Shown piece after piece: positions 1 to 11,968 of a DNA stretch of 64,000 nucleotides (position 1 is the first letter of the stretch; each line of letters starts with the position of its first letter). Made by a program: the position numbers and the translations under genes. The notes beneath the pieces are model-generated. The model was not told where the DNA came from. It searched no databases and was given only the letters and a program-made list of their open reading frames with translations. The DNA is from Nothophaeocryptopus gaeumannii. Its lineage: Eukaryota > Ascomycota > Dothideomycetes > Mycosphaerellales > Mycosphaerellaceae. The DNA lies in assembly GCA_031771865.1 (NCBI GenBank), contig JASISA010000023.1, forward strand, positions 1,364,001-1,428,000, given 5' to 3'.

Positions 1-2360
1 AAGGAAACAGTAGAGGACCGCGGTTCACAAAACCGCTAGCGAGCCACAGGGAATGTGGAAGCTGGCTAAGTGGGCAAAGAACAGCGATAGCCCTATTCGA
101 CCTCCCCAGATGCCTACACTAACACACAATAACGATCAGTTCACGACGGACAGTGCGAAAACAGAGATCCTACGGACAGCCCTTTTCCCAATGCCAGAGC
201 CCGCAGACACATCAGACATCGAGAGCACCACATACCCAGAACCTGTTAATATAGCATGCGAAATTACAGAAGAGGAGGTACGAAAAGTAGTCCAAAGACT
301 GCCGAACGATAAGGCTCCCGGCCTCGACGAGATACCAAACAGATGCATTAAGAAGTGCCTAGCTCAGCTACTCCCTATCCTCCAACGCATCTTCCAACAG
401 TGTGTTTCAATTGGCTACCACCCAGCCCAGTTTCGGAAAGCTAGGACGATTATGCTACAGAAGGCGGGTAAAGACTCATCTACTCCAAAGGGATGGAGGC
501 CTATTGCCCTTCTATCGTGCATTGGCAAGATACTAGAAGCAATAGTTGCACGGAAAATAGGACAGGCTGTACGGGAACATAAGTTGCTTCCTCAAAACCA
601 AATGGCGCAAGCGGGTAGATCGACCGGAGACGCACTACGGTACATCCTTCAAAGCGTTCAGACTGCGTGGAAGAAAGGCAAAGGTGGCCTCGGTGTTATC
701 ACTTGACATGACAGGAGCGTTTGACAAAGTCAATCACGAACGGTTAATCCACAACCTACGGTGCAGGAGGATTCCATACTGGATTACAGCTTTTGTAGCG
801 TCATTCCTGAAGGACAGAGAGACAAAAATCGCTATCCCCGGATACGAGTCACCGGCAGCACGAGTGGCATGCGGAATCCCACAAGGAAGCACCATCTCAC
901 CTATCCTATTCCTCTTCTTTACAGCCTCCCTCCTAGAAGGAATGGAATACACCGAAGCAGTTGGGTTTGCAGATGATACATACCTCATTGCAGTGTCAAA
1001 TTCGACAAGAGGTACATGCGAGGCACTAGAAAAGGACCACAACAGCTGTCTACAATGGGCCTCAAGACATGGAGCTAAGTTCACCCCTGAGAAATACAAA
1101 GTCATGCACTTTACAAGGGGCACAAGGAGCACATCCGAATCCCAGAGAACACCCAACATCCCGTCGCTCCAGAGTGGCCCAGAGGACACAATGAGGGTCC
1201 TAGGAGTAATCGTTGATAAGAGACTCAAGTGGCACGCACAGATAGAGAATACCCTTACAAAAGCAAAACGGCTAGAAGCTGCACTACGACGGATTACTGC
1301 TGCTACGTGGGGCGCCACGGTAGAGACAGCCCGTAAGCTATATATCTCAATGATCAGGCCAGCAGTAATGCACGGAGCGAGGTATGGATGGCAGGAAAGG
1401 AGACTGGAATCTCAAAATGCTCCAACAAAAGCTACGGGTAATGCAGAATAGATTCCTACGGATAACTTTGGGGCCTACCGAGCTACACCAACGCGACTGT
1501 TACACAAAGAACTCCAGATCGAAGACATTACCGAGTATGGGAAGAGAACTGCTATAGCTGCAATGGCTGCGCAGAGGCAGAGGCCGGATATACACCAGGC
1601 TATGCAAGAGCTGAAGGGCGGATCCTACTAAAGTGCGGACAACTTGGGGCATATAGCAGACGCCCAAGAAAACCATACAGCTCGCCACTAGAGCAGACAG
1701 ACGAGCAGGCTACTATCCTGCGGTCCCAGCTCTCTCACATAGACAGAGCAGATCCAAAGAAGACTCGGAAAGCAACATGGACTATCCTCCAGGGCCAGTA
1801 TGAGCGGGACGAGTCACAGAAGTGGGGACAATGCTAGGCGCGAAGGAATCCTCCCACTCGCGTTCAGGACTCCATGGAACACCAATACCCGGGAGCTTTA
1901 TCGAGGCTTAGCAAAGCCCAGGCCGCGATAGTGTTCCAGATACGGTCAGAGACAATTGGCCTTCCTCACTTCCTCCACAAGGTTGGGGTGCCCGACACCA
2001 GCCCCTACTGCGAATGTGGAGATAGAGGGACAGCTCGACACTACCTTGCCTACTGTACAAACATGCGAGAGAGTAGAAGGGAACTCATCTTAGCCACTAG
2101 ATGCCAGGACGCGAGAAGATGGCTTACTGAGTTTCCTAGACAAACCGCAGCGTGGGCAATAAGGCATCTCCCCATAGGACAATTCGAGTGGACCCTCAAA
2201 CATCTCCCAGAGCAGGCCGGAGATCTCGAACCCAAGTAAGGAGGATGATGTTGACTCTGGCGTGTCAGCCAGCTGCCTACGGGCAAACATATTGGTTCTA
2301 TAGTACCTAAGATGCAGTAGGGTGTAAGGCGTAACAGAGAAGGGAGGAAGTTTTACGCTA
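1..2360 (+). mobile_element. Tad-like LINE (non-LTR retrotransposon), 3' half, frameshifted
   Basis: This is the reverse-transcriptase half of a LINE, cut by the left window edge. Visible RT motifs are LDMTGAFDKVNHERL (about 705-750), a GIPQGS..SP block (about 870-900) and the catalytic FADD box (about 965-976). A C-terminal zinc-knuckle-like C-x-C-G...H-x4-C block lies at about 2005-2055, typical of Tad/I-type fungal LINEs. The reading frame is broken. Comparison with the second copy (2474 onward) shows one extra A near 683, which splits the RT ORF, and another frame change lies between about 1385 and 1450. The 3' UTR shared with the second copy ends near 2360. This copy keeps C/G-rich codons and shows few RIP-type changes, unlike its partner. 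It is non-autonomous as read here. Confidence 0.85.
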
Positions 2361-2438
2361 TAGGCACTTTCTACAGGGTTTTCTTTTACAACATGTAGAT
2401 ATGCTAGAAGGGGCACGGCCTATAGCTAGCTCGAATAC

Positions 2439-2439
<1 letters not shown>

Positions 2440-2472
<33 letters not shown>
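2440..2472. repeat. (TTA/TAA)n tract, 3' tail of the minus-strand LINE
   Basis: A run of TTA triplets directly abuts the 3' terminus of the minus-strand LINE copy. Read on the minus strand it is a (TAA)n tail after the shared 3' UTR end. I-type elements often carry such A-rich simple tails. The plus-strand copy lacks this tail: its homology stops about 80 bp earlier. Confidence 0.75.
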
Positions 2473-5400
2473 AGCGTAAAACTTCCTCCCTTCTCTATTA
2501 TGCCTTATACCCTACTGCATCTTAGGTACTATAGAACTAATATGTTTGCCCGTAGGTAGCTAGCTAACACGCTAGAGTCAACATTATCCTCCTTACTTGG
2601 GTTCGAGATCTCCGGCCTACTCTAGGAGATATTTAAGGGTCCACTCGAATTGTCCTATAGGGAGATCCCTTATTGCCCACGCTACGGTTTATCTAGGAAA
2701 CTCAGTAAGCTATCTTCTCGCGTCCTAGTATCTAGTGGCTAAGATGAGTTCCCTTCTACTCTCTCGCATATTTGTATAGTAGGTAAGGTAGTATCGAGCT
2801 GTCCCTCTGTCTCTATATTCGTAGTAGGGGCTAGTATCGGGTACCCTAACCTTATAGAGGAAGTGAGGAAGGCCAATTGTCTCTGACCGTATCTAGAATA
2901 CTATCGCGGCCTAGGCTTTACTAAGCCCTCGATAAAGCTCCCGGGTATTAGTGTTCTATGGAGTCCTAAACGCGAGTAGGAGGATTCCTTCGCGCCTAGC
3001 ATTATCCTACTTCTATAACTCGTCCCGCTTATACTAGCCCTAGAGGATAGTCTATGTTGCTTTCCGAGTCTTCTTTGGATCTACTCTATCTATATAAGAG
3101 AGCTGGGAACCGTAGGATAGTAGCCTGCTCGTCTGTCTACTCTAGTAGCGAGCTGTATAGTTTTCTTAGGCGTCTACTATATGCCCCAAGTTGTCCGTAC
3201 TTTAGTAGGATCCGCCCCTTTAGCTCTTGCATAGCCTAGTATATATCCGGCCTCTGCCTCTACGTAGCTATTGTAGCTATAGTAGTTCTCTTCCTATACT
3301 CGGTAATATCTTCGATCTAGAGTTCTTTATATAATAGTCGCGTTAGTATAGCTCGGTAGGCCCTAGGGATTATCCGTAGGAATCTATTCTATATTACTCG
3401 TAGCTTTTATTAGAGTATTTTTAAGATTCTAGTCTCCTTTCCTACTATCTATACCTCGCTCCCGTGCATTACTACTAGCCTAATTATTGAGATATATAGC
3501 TTACGGGCTATCTCTACCGTAGCGCCCTACGTAGTAGTAGTAATCCGTCGTAGTATAGCTTCTAGCCGTTTTGCTTTTATAAGGGTATTCTCTATCTATG
3601 CGTGCTACTTAAGTCTCTTATTAACGATTACTCCTAGGACCCTTATTGTATCCTCTAGGCTACTCTAGAGCGACGGGATGTTAGGTATTCTCTAGGATTC
3701 GGATATACTCCTTATACCCCTTATAAAGTGCATAACTTTGTATTTCTTAGGGGCGAACTTAGCTCCATGTCTTAAGGCCTATTGTAGACAGCTGTTGTAG
3801 TCCTTTTCTAGTACCTCGCATATATCTCTTGTCGAATTTAATACTGCAATTAGGTATGTATTATCTATAAACCCAACTACTTCGGTATATTCTATTCCTT
3901 CTAGGAGGGAGGCTATAAAGAAGAGGAATAGGATAGGTGAGATAGTACTTCCTTGTAGGATTCCGTATACTACTCGTGCGGCCGGTAACTCGTATCCGGG
4001 GATAGCGATTATTATCTCTCTATCCTTTAGGAATAACGCTATAAAAGCTATAATCTAGTATAGAATCCTCCTGCACCGTAGGTTATGGATTAACCGTTCG
4101 TAATTAACTTTGTTAAACGCTCCTATTATGTTAAGTAATAATACCGAGGCTACCTTGCCTTTCTTCTACGTAGTCTAAACGCTTTAAAGGATGTACCGTA
4201 GTGCGTCTCCGGTCGATCTACCCGCTTGCGCTATTTAGTTTTAAGGAAGCAACTTATGTTCCCGTATAGCCTATCCTATTTTCCGTGTAACTATTGCTTC
4301 TAGTATCTTACTAATGCACGATAGAAGGGCAATAGGCCTCTATCCCTTTAGAGTAGATAAGTCTTTACCCGCCTTCTATAGCATAATCGTCCTAGCTTTC
4401 CGAAACTAGGCTAGGTAGTAGCTAATTGAAATACACTATTAGAAGATGCGTTAGAGGATAGGGAGTAGCTAAGCTAGGTACTTCTTAATGCATCTATTTA
4501 GTATCTCGTCGAGGCCGGGAGCCTTATCGTTCGGTAGTCTTTAGACTACTTTTCGTACCTCCTCTTCTATAATTTCGCATACTATATTAACGGGTTCTAG
4601 GTATATAGTACTCTCGATATCTAATGTGTCTACGGGCTCTAGTATTAGGAAAAGGGCTATCCGTAGGATCTCTGTTTTCGTACTATCCGTCGTAAACTAA
4701 TCGTTATTATGTATTAGTATAGGTATCTAGGGAGGTCGAATAGGGCTATCGCTATTCTTTGCCTACTTAGCTAGCTTCTATATTCCCTATAGCTCGCTAG
4801 CGGTTTTGTGAACCGCGGTCCTCTACTATTTCCTTTTCTCTATCTAGATAGTTCTCTTTTTCTCCTAGTTTCGTGCCCTCTACTCCTTCTAGTACTCCTC
4901 GCTCCCTATCTATTGTGTATGCCGTCTTGCCTACCGAGCCTCCTAAATCGCATGTAGTACTACCGGCACACTCCTTGGATCTAGCGGCCGATATATTTTA
5001 CGCCGGACAACAAGGTCCCTTGTCTCCTATAGAGCATTACTAAGATTACTTACGGTACTATCTATATCCTCCTTTATTGTTATCCCTTCGGCTATAGGTA
5101 GGAGCTTTTAGAGCGTCTCTCTAAACTCCTCCTAGTTAGTGTCCTTCTATATCTATCTTGTTCTCGTCTCCTCCTATATCCCTATATTAATAGTTGTCTC
5201 TATGCTAATATAATTAGAGTTAATGTCTTCCTTGCCTAGCTAACATACTATTATCCTCTTTAATATCTCCTCTATTGCAAGAGTAAGGTCTATCGTCGTC
5301 CTAGTTTAGGACTATAGTGTCTTTCTCTAGGTAGCAGGGCCTAGGGGTATCGCTAGGTATAGCGTATCTCGACACGCCTCTCGTAGCTCTCTTACTCTAA

Positions 5401-7560
5401 GATCCTCCTATAGTACTAACGGTCCTCCCTACTAACGGTAGTAGAGATTAAAGTCTCTAACTAGAACGTGTTCTCCCGGTTCCTTAATACCTTCTAAAAG
5501 CTCCTCTACTATAAGCCTCGTATCCTAGTTATAGATGTTATAGAGGTATATAGTTCCTATTATCGTTTATAGTAAGATTAGGATCTTCTAATTACTTATA
5601 ATCCGGTACGACTATTCGGATAGGTTATACTTCTTATAGACGTAGAATACGACTCTCCTATCTTTATCTTCCCCTACAATAGTATAGTACTTCGGATATA
5701 TAACTATTCTTCTATTACTTAGGTTAGTATATAGCTCCTAGATAGCGAGAATGTCTTTCTAGCTATTATCGAGTAGCTGCTAGTAGGTAGCCTATAATTT
5801 CCGTACGTTTACCTATAGTATACTTAGTATCGGTTATGTATTTATTAGGTACTAGCTAGTAGTTAATCCCGCTGTATTACTCGTCGGATTAACCCTTGTC
5901 CTTACTCTAGTATAATAGTCTTAGCCCTATTCACTGCCCTAACTAGCCTCCTAAACCTCTATAGTATTCGCTTCTCTACTACTATTCCTATTAGCCTCCT
6001 ACCTAGGACATATTCGCGGCTTGTCCGGGTAGCTATTTAGTCCTCTCCCTCCCTATTCGCTCCTTGCTATAGAGGAGGGGAAGGTAGAGGAGAAGTAGAG
6101 CTAGGAGTACTATAGGTTAGCTTAGCTATATAGCTCGCCTCTATCTTCTTTATACTCTAAATCTTGTCCTTAATTGCTTATCTCTTTAAGCATATATAGT
6201 ACTAAGCTAGGTAGTTCTAACTATAATTTCCGTATTTGCTATACTTTAATTAGTCTACCTCTATAAGCTTCTCGTACGCATATTCTCTTATGTTATAGCT
6301 TCCTCTATACCTTGTATATACCGTACCGTTTATGTACCTTATGCCGATATAGCTATATCTTTAGTAGTTAAAGTACTATGTTATTGTCTATTAGTAGTCC
6401 TATTCTTTAGTGTCGTGGAGTACTCTAGAGATAATAATACCCTTCTCTACCGCAGCTCTAGTAGCTTCTACTATCTTTAGTTCGACTACTAGAGTACTCT
6501 ATTTCTTTATTCCCGTTACTATAGCTTTCTAGCCCTTCTACTAGGTATTCTATACTTGGATTCCGGGTATTAGCCGCTTATTATCTTCCTTAATTAACTG
6601 GATCCGCTGTATAGTAGGGTCGTTTCCTATAACTATAATAAAGTGGACTTGGACTAGGAAGGTTTTCTATGCTATTCTTGCCTCCTTTAAGACCTTACCT
6701 AGGCCTTAGGTATCTACTACTATTCGGTTCCTTACTATAGAGTCCGCAATCGTGAGAACTAGTCTATCGGGGACCTTCTTAACTACGACTACATATGCCC
6801 AGTTCCCTCCTTCTATAGTAAAACGCGAAACAATCCGGGTAGCTTTAGTATCCCTAAGCTTAGCCCTAGTCGCTTCGTTATCTACGTGAATCTTAAGGGA
6901 GTACGTAGCTCTTTGTACTTTAATACTAGATAGCTAGGCTAGCTATTAGGCTACGACTATAGCCTAGGTTATCTTTAGTCCTAGACTCTGCTCTATCTTC
7001 TTCTAAATCTATGTAATACTCCGTTAGATAGATTCCAGAGTAGCTTCCTAGTTAGTACGCTTCGTAGTCCGCGCTATAGTTAAGTGAATTATATCTAGAA
7101 TTATCTAGATTGCCCTCTCTAGTTAGAGGGAGGAGTGTTAACTCTAATGCATTAGTTCAGCTACCTTATTCTAAATCTCTTTTAGGGCCTCCTAAGGTAA
7201 GAGGGGACCCTACTAGTTCTTGTTTACTACTACGTTCTTCTCTCTATACCCCTTCTCTTAGGATGTTAGGTAGGAAGCTAGATTAATACTCCCTATATCT
7301 CTACCTATAGTAGTTTCTTTAGTAACCTCTTGAAATAGCTCTAGTCCGTTATCTATGCCTAAGGTAGTACAGCCTTGTGTACTAGCTATACTTAGTAGAG
7401 AATTCTCTTCTTCTAATACTAAGAATTAGTATTTTCGAGCGCTAACTACGTACCCGCTAACAGCGGCGTGTAGCCGTGCTTTGGATGCGTGTATTACCTT
7501 AATAGGTTCCGTATATTCTAAGGTTTTAGTAATACCGCCTCCCTAAATTCGTTTTTTGAG
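2472..7560 (-). mobile_element. Second Tad-like LINE copy, heavily RIP-mutated
   Basis: The reverse complement of about 2472-4834 aligns with bases 1-2360 of the window almost without gaps: the same 3' UTR, zinc knuckle, RT and upstream sequence. The differences are overwhelmingly C-to-T and G-to-A in CpA/TpG context (cag to tag, ctg to cta, ggctgac to agctaac), so TAG/TAA stops saturate every frame. This is the pattern of repeat-induced point mutation. Sequence from 4834 to about 7560 has the same TA-rich texture and should be the upstream endonuclease and ORF1 region, but I could not read domains there. The 5' limit is approximate. Confidence 0.85.
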
Positions 7561-8330
7561 TAATATTCGTTCTAGTACTACTTAGTAGAAGAAGTGGATT
7601 AAGATAATACTAAAGTAAGCGAAGGAGATATAGACTAAATACTATAAGCCTTAGGTAGCTACTACCTTATACTTAGTACCTACTACTAATAGCGACGATA
7701 GTAGCCTTCGAGACGCCCTTTACGATTATAAATACTATAAAATTAACCCTTTAGCGCCTTCTAAACCTAATCCCTTCCAAGCCTACCTAGCTACTAACTA
7801 CGAGCACGATCTATAAGCTAGTAAGACGCTATAAGAGGTTATTAATAAGGAAATAGTACTATTTAATACTCTTGAATACTAGTTTAATCGCTAATAATAA
7901 GAGCTAGAGCTAGCTAAGTTCGCATTTAATATAATCGCTATACTACTAATAAGTAACGCTCTAGAGCGTAGATTTAGTACTAGCTACGACCTTATCTTAT
8001 ACTACTACTCTAACCTTAAAGAGGATATTATAGAAGCTTATAGCTACCTTTAGTAATAGTATAGGCTACTAGTAGTAAGGAAGAAGGGAATAAGTATAGT
8101 ATATAACGCCTTTAACGACGAGGAAGCGATTTAGAAGGTATATAATAGACTAGAAGAGGTATATAAAGTAAGGGAATAGTAGCGTAATAGATACTCGATT
8201 AGGTAATAGTATACTATCGGTCTAATAGTATTAAGGCCTTAGGTATATTAGTCGGTCTAGTATTAAGCTCTATACTAAACTAAACTAGACTAATATACTC
8301 ACTATATCGGAGAATGCCTACTTAATAGTC
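7560..8330 (+). mobile_element. RIP-degraded hAT transposase C-terminal relic
   Basis: Conceptual translation on the plus strand, ignoring stops, gives the hAT C-terminal dimerisation region. There is an N-x-L-E-Y-[stop]-F-N block (the stop replaces the usual W), then E-L-A-K-F-A-F-N-I-I-A-I (about 7905-7945), then S-N-A-L-E-R-R-F-S-T-S (about 7950-7985), matching the family pattern S-x-x-C/S-E-R-x-F-S. The element ends in an I-E-A-Y-x-x-L block near 8035-8055. In-frame TAG/TAA codons sit where Q/W would be expected, consistent with RIP. The AT-rich region to about 8330 may hold the 3' terminal sequence. The N-terminal zinc finger and catalytic core were not found. Confidence 0.65.
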
Positions 8331-8460
8331 GGCCGGTAACACGTACTCTAGATCGTTAATTATAAGAAAGAACCCAAGTTAGTAGTACTAAAAGAACTCT
8401 TTAACCTTCAACCTTCTACTTTTACACTCGTCCACGATACCTGCCTTACATAACTGCATT

Positions 8461-8710
8461 ATGCTATTAAGATATACCTCTATTCTCCTTGCAGCGGTCT
8501 GCTTTCAGCAAGCTCATGCAACCGCCCTTTGTAAAGCACCTCCAGTACGTTACTAGCGCGCTTTCGAGCTATACTTATAGTATACTAAAACGCTAGTAGG
8601 CCAAGTTTGACAAGTGTACCGATCATGGAATTAAAGACGAATGCAGTGGTGAATGTGCGGTTGCATGTAACAATCATCCACGCCACGATGCATGCCAAGC
8701 AGAACTGTAA
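8461..8710 (+). CDS. Small secreted six-cysteine protein (effector-like)
   Basis: Two exons, 8461-8544 and 8600-8710, give 64 residues. The 55-nt intron (8545-8599) starts GTACGT, contains TATACTAAAAC and ends CTAGTAG, and the frame is phase 0 on both sides. Residues 1-20 form a clear signal peptide: a positive Arg, a leucine/alanine core and an A-H-A cleavage site. The mature part of about 44 residues has six cysteines spaced C-x9-C-x8-C-x3-C-x3-C-x8-C and ends ...DACQAEL. Small size, signal peptide, even cysteine number and a position right beside RIP-mutated transposons are typical of fungal effector candidates or secreted antimicrobial peptides. I recognise no family. The ORF shows no RIP-made stops although its flank is TA-rich. 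Confidence 0.6.
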
Positions 8711-8999
8711 GTTCTCGATTCGGCAGAGACATTCGTTACCGGGGAGGGTAAGACTAAAGATATAATAGCTACCGGGGTAGGTGTACCGATGATGGGAATG
8801 GACCAGAGTGCTCTCTCGATGAATGGGACTTCTTGTATTGCTATTGCTGGTGAAGGCTCTTGTATGTTAAGAGCTAGCGGCGCGGACGATAGGGAGGCAA
8901 CGACTCTAGCCTGTATAATCTCGGAGTGTATGGCGATAGCACAGCCATAGACGAGCGCATAGTAACGTCAGGCGGGACAGGACGTTGGGAGCGGCGATC

Positions 9000-9508
9000 A
9001 CTTGCCGCAGCGTTTGCGAGCTTTGCGATGCCTCTACGAGTCTCCTGCTGCCTATGGCATACATGTCAGTCCCGTTGGAGACATGAGAAACAACGTCTTA
9101 CCTTGCGCAGAATGAGATCACGATTCAAGTTGCTTGCGCCGTCTTCGTTCTAGGCGTCATCCTCCAGGTCGTCCCATCACACTCTCTCGTCTGCTTCTAC
9201 ATCGGCCGTGTCGTCGCTGGCTTCGGGTTGGTCGGCGCCACCGCTGTCGCTTCAGCCTACAATGCCGAGCAGGCCCCGAAGGAGATCAGAGGAAAGCTCG
9301 GATGTGGTATGCAACTGCTGTTCGCTGCTGGTGTCCTGATCTCGTACTGGATTAACTACGGTACCGCATACAGCCTCGAGACCTCTTCGAAGCAATGGCA
9401 GGTCCCGGTCGGCCTGCCAATGGTCCCGGCTACTCTCCTTGGTGTTGGTCTAATTTTTCAAAAGGAGAGCGTTCGATGGCTTAGGATTAGTGGTCAGAGT
9501 TGGTAGGA
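9000..9508 (+). pseudogene. MFS sugar/quinate transporter fragment
   Basis: One frame reads as the first third of a fungal sugar transporter (MFS, Pfam Sugar_tr type): V-x-L-G-V-I-L-Q-V-V, then F-Y-I-G-R-V-V-A-G-F-G (about 9195-9225), A-Y-N-A-E-Q-A-P-K-E-I-R-G-K-L (about 9255-9300), Q-L-L-F-A-A-G-V-L-I-S-Y-W-I-N-Y-G and F-Q-K-E-S-V-R-W-L (about 9455-9480). These match helices 3-6 and the E-S-P-R-W-L motif. The open frame stops at 9506 just after that motif, and no C-terminal half follows. The N-terminal part before about 9090 is only weakly readable and out of frame. A full transporter is about 500 residues, so this is a truncated remnant. Confidence 0.65.
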
Positions 9509-9509
9509 A

Positions 9510-11161
9510 GTCTTCCTCACACACTGTCGCATGACCAGCAATCCACCACCAGAGAGCCAACGATTTCGCCCCAGCCAGGAACGCGTCTGACTAGCTCGGT
9601 GGGTGTGGCTGTGCGAGTGGCGTCGCAGTCAGCGTCAACATTCATTCGCTCGCCCGTGACAGGCACAAGGCAGTTGCTATGTCGTCAATTGCCATGCGAA
9701 ATTTTGTCTCTGGGATTACGGTGACATTATCAGCTGCTGTGATTCCGGAATTGGTGGGATCTCTTATTGTCTTGCAGCACGACCACAGTCGTCATGAGTG
9801 AATATCGAAACACCAACGCACAGTCAAGCCTGTGAGGCGTCTCTAGGCTACTGCTGCCAGAGCGCAGAGCAAGCTGAGTTACAACTTTAAAAGATTGTGC
9901 ATTACTACTACGAAGCCTTCGAGGGCTGCGAAGAACTATGTACCGATTCTTCATAGGAGAAGACGCCCTATGTTGGCAAGACGGAACTTCAGCCGGTTCA
10001 AGACAGCGCTGAAATATCATCTCCTCGTACAGATCAAAAGTACACTTAGAAAGTGATGTACGCGCGTACACATTAAGAAGCCAGAGAATGGAGGCTCGGA
10101 CGCGCGCAGGATTTAGAGAATAGACGCAGGGGAGGGTAGGATCATGGAGGACTCAGCACGTGAACCATTCAGCTGGGCTGGGCGAGGCAGAGCGATTTGC
10201 TCGCGAACGACCAGCAGCCAGTGTGCTATGCCATGACCGAGCGGGTTCCCAATCCTTCAGCCCAGCCTTGCGACAGGTCGAACAACAACCCGGAGCATTG
10301 TTCACGAGGCTGATGAAGTCGGCCGAAGCGACGACCTGATGAGCCGGCCGATGATAGGACTTTCAAGCCATCGAACACCGTGTCTGCAAGGTCGTATCCT
10401 GGAGGCCGGAGTTAAGGATCCAAGGCCCCGAACCCTCAAGCCTTGGTGGCGTGCAGGCGCAGACGTTCTGCAAGGGCAGCATCCTTCAAACCAAGCATTC
10501 GGCGTCAAACAGGTGTATCGACCCATCAGTAGGACCAAATAGACATGCATGCAGTGTATCGCGTCGCCGAATCCTTCAAAAGGCTGTCTAAGGCTGAAGA
10601 GGTGAAGTCGAGATCCAGCTTCCAAATTTGGATCAGCCTGGGCTGAGCATCCTGGAGAAGACCCACTCCGGAGGCAGTACTTCAGGCTAAGTAGGCAGAA
10701 GGATCCCATTTCGCGATATCGTCCATAGAATATGACTTGGCAACTAGTCTTTTGGCCCCATCGATGCAGTGGGCCTCTTGTTGGCTTGAATGTTGGTCTG
10801 TGAGGCCAAAGGCCATGGCGGGCGGAGATGTTCGCCGCGTTGCAAACGTCTTGATAACGTCCTTTAAAAGCATAGAGTTTCGCAGGCTCGCCGATCCAGT
10901 TCACCAGAGTATTCCAGCAAGTGTTGCCAATCTCCAAGCGTTGTATCCAGCATCTCGGTAATCATGCATTTCGATCCGAATCCCAGAGATCCTCCAATTG
11001 GACGCCGCGGACCAGCCATAAGCGGCCATTTCCGGATGATATCGATGCCATGCGACTGAACGCCTTACCCAGCCTCTTGGAGTCGTAAGCAAGTCCGACC
11101 TCTTCACGTCAATACTAAGCTGACCGGTCCAGATATTGTCTCTTCAACATTCCTCTCATCC
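9510..11161. other. Intergenic stretch with no supported gene
   Basis: About 1.65 kb between the transporter remnant and the GPI-type protein. Open frames exist (the longest is 211 codons on the minus strand at 10302-10937) but none shows a recognisable domain, signal peptide or splice-consistent continuation. It could hold a further degraded gene. Confidence 0.4.
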
Positions 11162-11968
11162 TCAGAGAACACCCAGAACAGCCATTCCAGCAGCACCCGC
11201 AAGCCCCATCTTGGCCACTGCAGTGATTGCCGGCAAACCAGCAGCACTCATCGAGCTCGTTGGTGATGCAGTCGCGGCGAATTCAGAAGCCGCGAGGATC
11301 TTCTCCATACCAGCCGTTATGGTAACGCGAATATAGTTGATCTCGCTACTGGCGAGCGTGGAGGTACTCGCCACCACACCCAGGCCGAAGATGGCGGAGG
11401 ATCCAGTGCAGACAGCAGAGGTTGCGCCGTTGAATGGGGACTCGGTTCTGTGGGCACCAAAAATCTCACATTGGATCGTCAGAGGAGGAGCGGTTGCGGT
11501 CATGCCACTGCGAAGATCAGCTATTCTGTCAGTACGAATATGTGAGCCCCTCCAGGACGCACTCTTCTGCTTTGAAGGTGTTGGTGAAAATGACGGCGCT
11601 CTCGCCTTCGGTCACTGTGATGGGCGGGCTCCACCCACAAGCTGAGGTCGCAGATGAGTTGGAGCAGCCCAGAGCATATGCGGTCTCGTTCGGGGACTAT
11701 CCTCGCTATCAACATAGTCCTGGTATACAGGGGAGCGTATGTGGATTTCCCAAACCTTGGCAATTTTTGGAACACTTACAGCAGAAATGATAGACGCCTC
11801 GATCTGTTCAGGGCTTCTCATTGGCAGGAACAGTGATACTGTCGATGTGCTGGCTGTATCTGTCGATCTGGCTGTTGCGTTTCCGCTAGTAGCTGTTGGA
11901 GTCGTGGTCTGTTGTGCAATGGCGATGGCCAGCAGGCACGGAAATAGAATCGCGGCAGCGAATGTCAT
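11162..11968 (-). CDS. Secreted Ser/Thr-rich GPI-anchor-type cell-surface protein
   Basis: Three exons on the minus strand: 11780-11968, 11563-11696 and 11162-11507. The introns are 83 nt (GTAAGT...ATAG) and 55 nt (GTGCGT...ACTGAC...CGCAG). Frames join cleanly to 222 residues. Residues 1-18 are a signal peptide. A T-V-S-L-F-L-P motif follows at about residue 43, then a cysteine-containing segment with A-Y-A-L-G-C. The C-terminal part contains I-N-Y-I-R-V-T-I-T-A-G-M-E-K, an A/S/T-rich stretch and a hydrophobic tail ending in V-L-G-V-L. This architecture is common in Pezizomycotina as small cell-wall or GPI-modified proteins of unknown function. Function is inferred only to the level of cell-surface location. 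Confidence 0.75.

Noticed and set aside
3054..3239. 61-codon ORF inside the RIP-mutated LINE
   Set aside because: Chance opening on the strand opposite to the element; it matches no part of the LINE protein.
10302..10937. 211-codon minus-strand ORF
   Set aside because: The translation is Arg/Pro/Trp-rich without any domain, signal peptide or continuation by splicing; I cannot support a gene.
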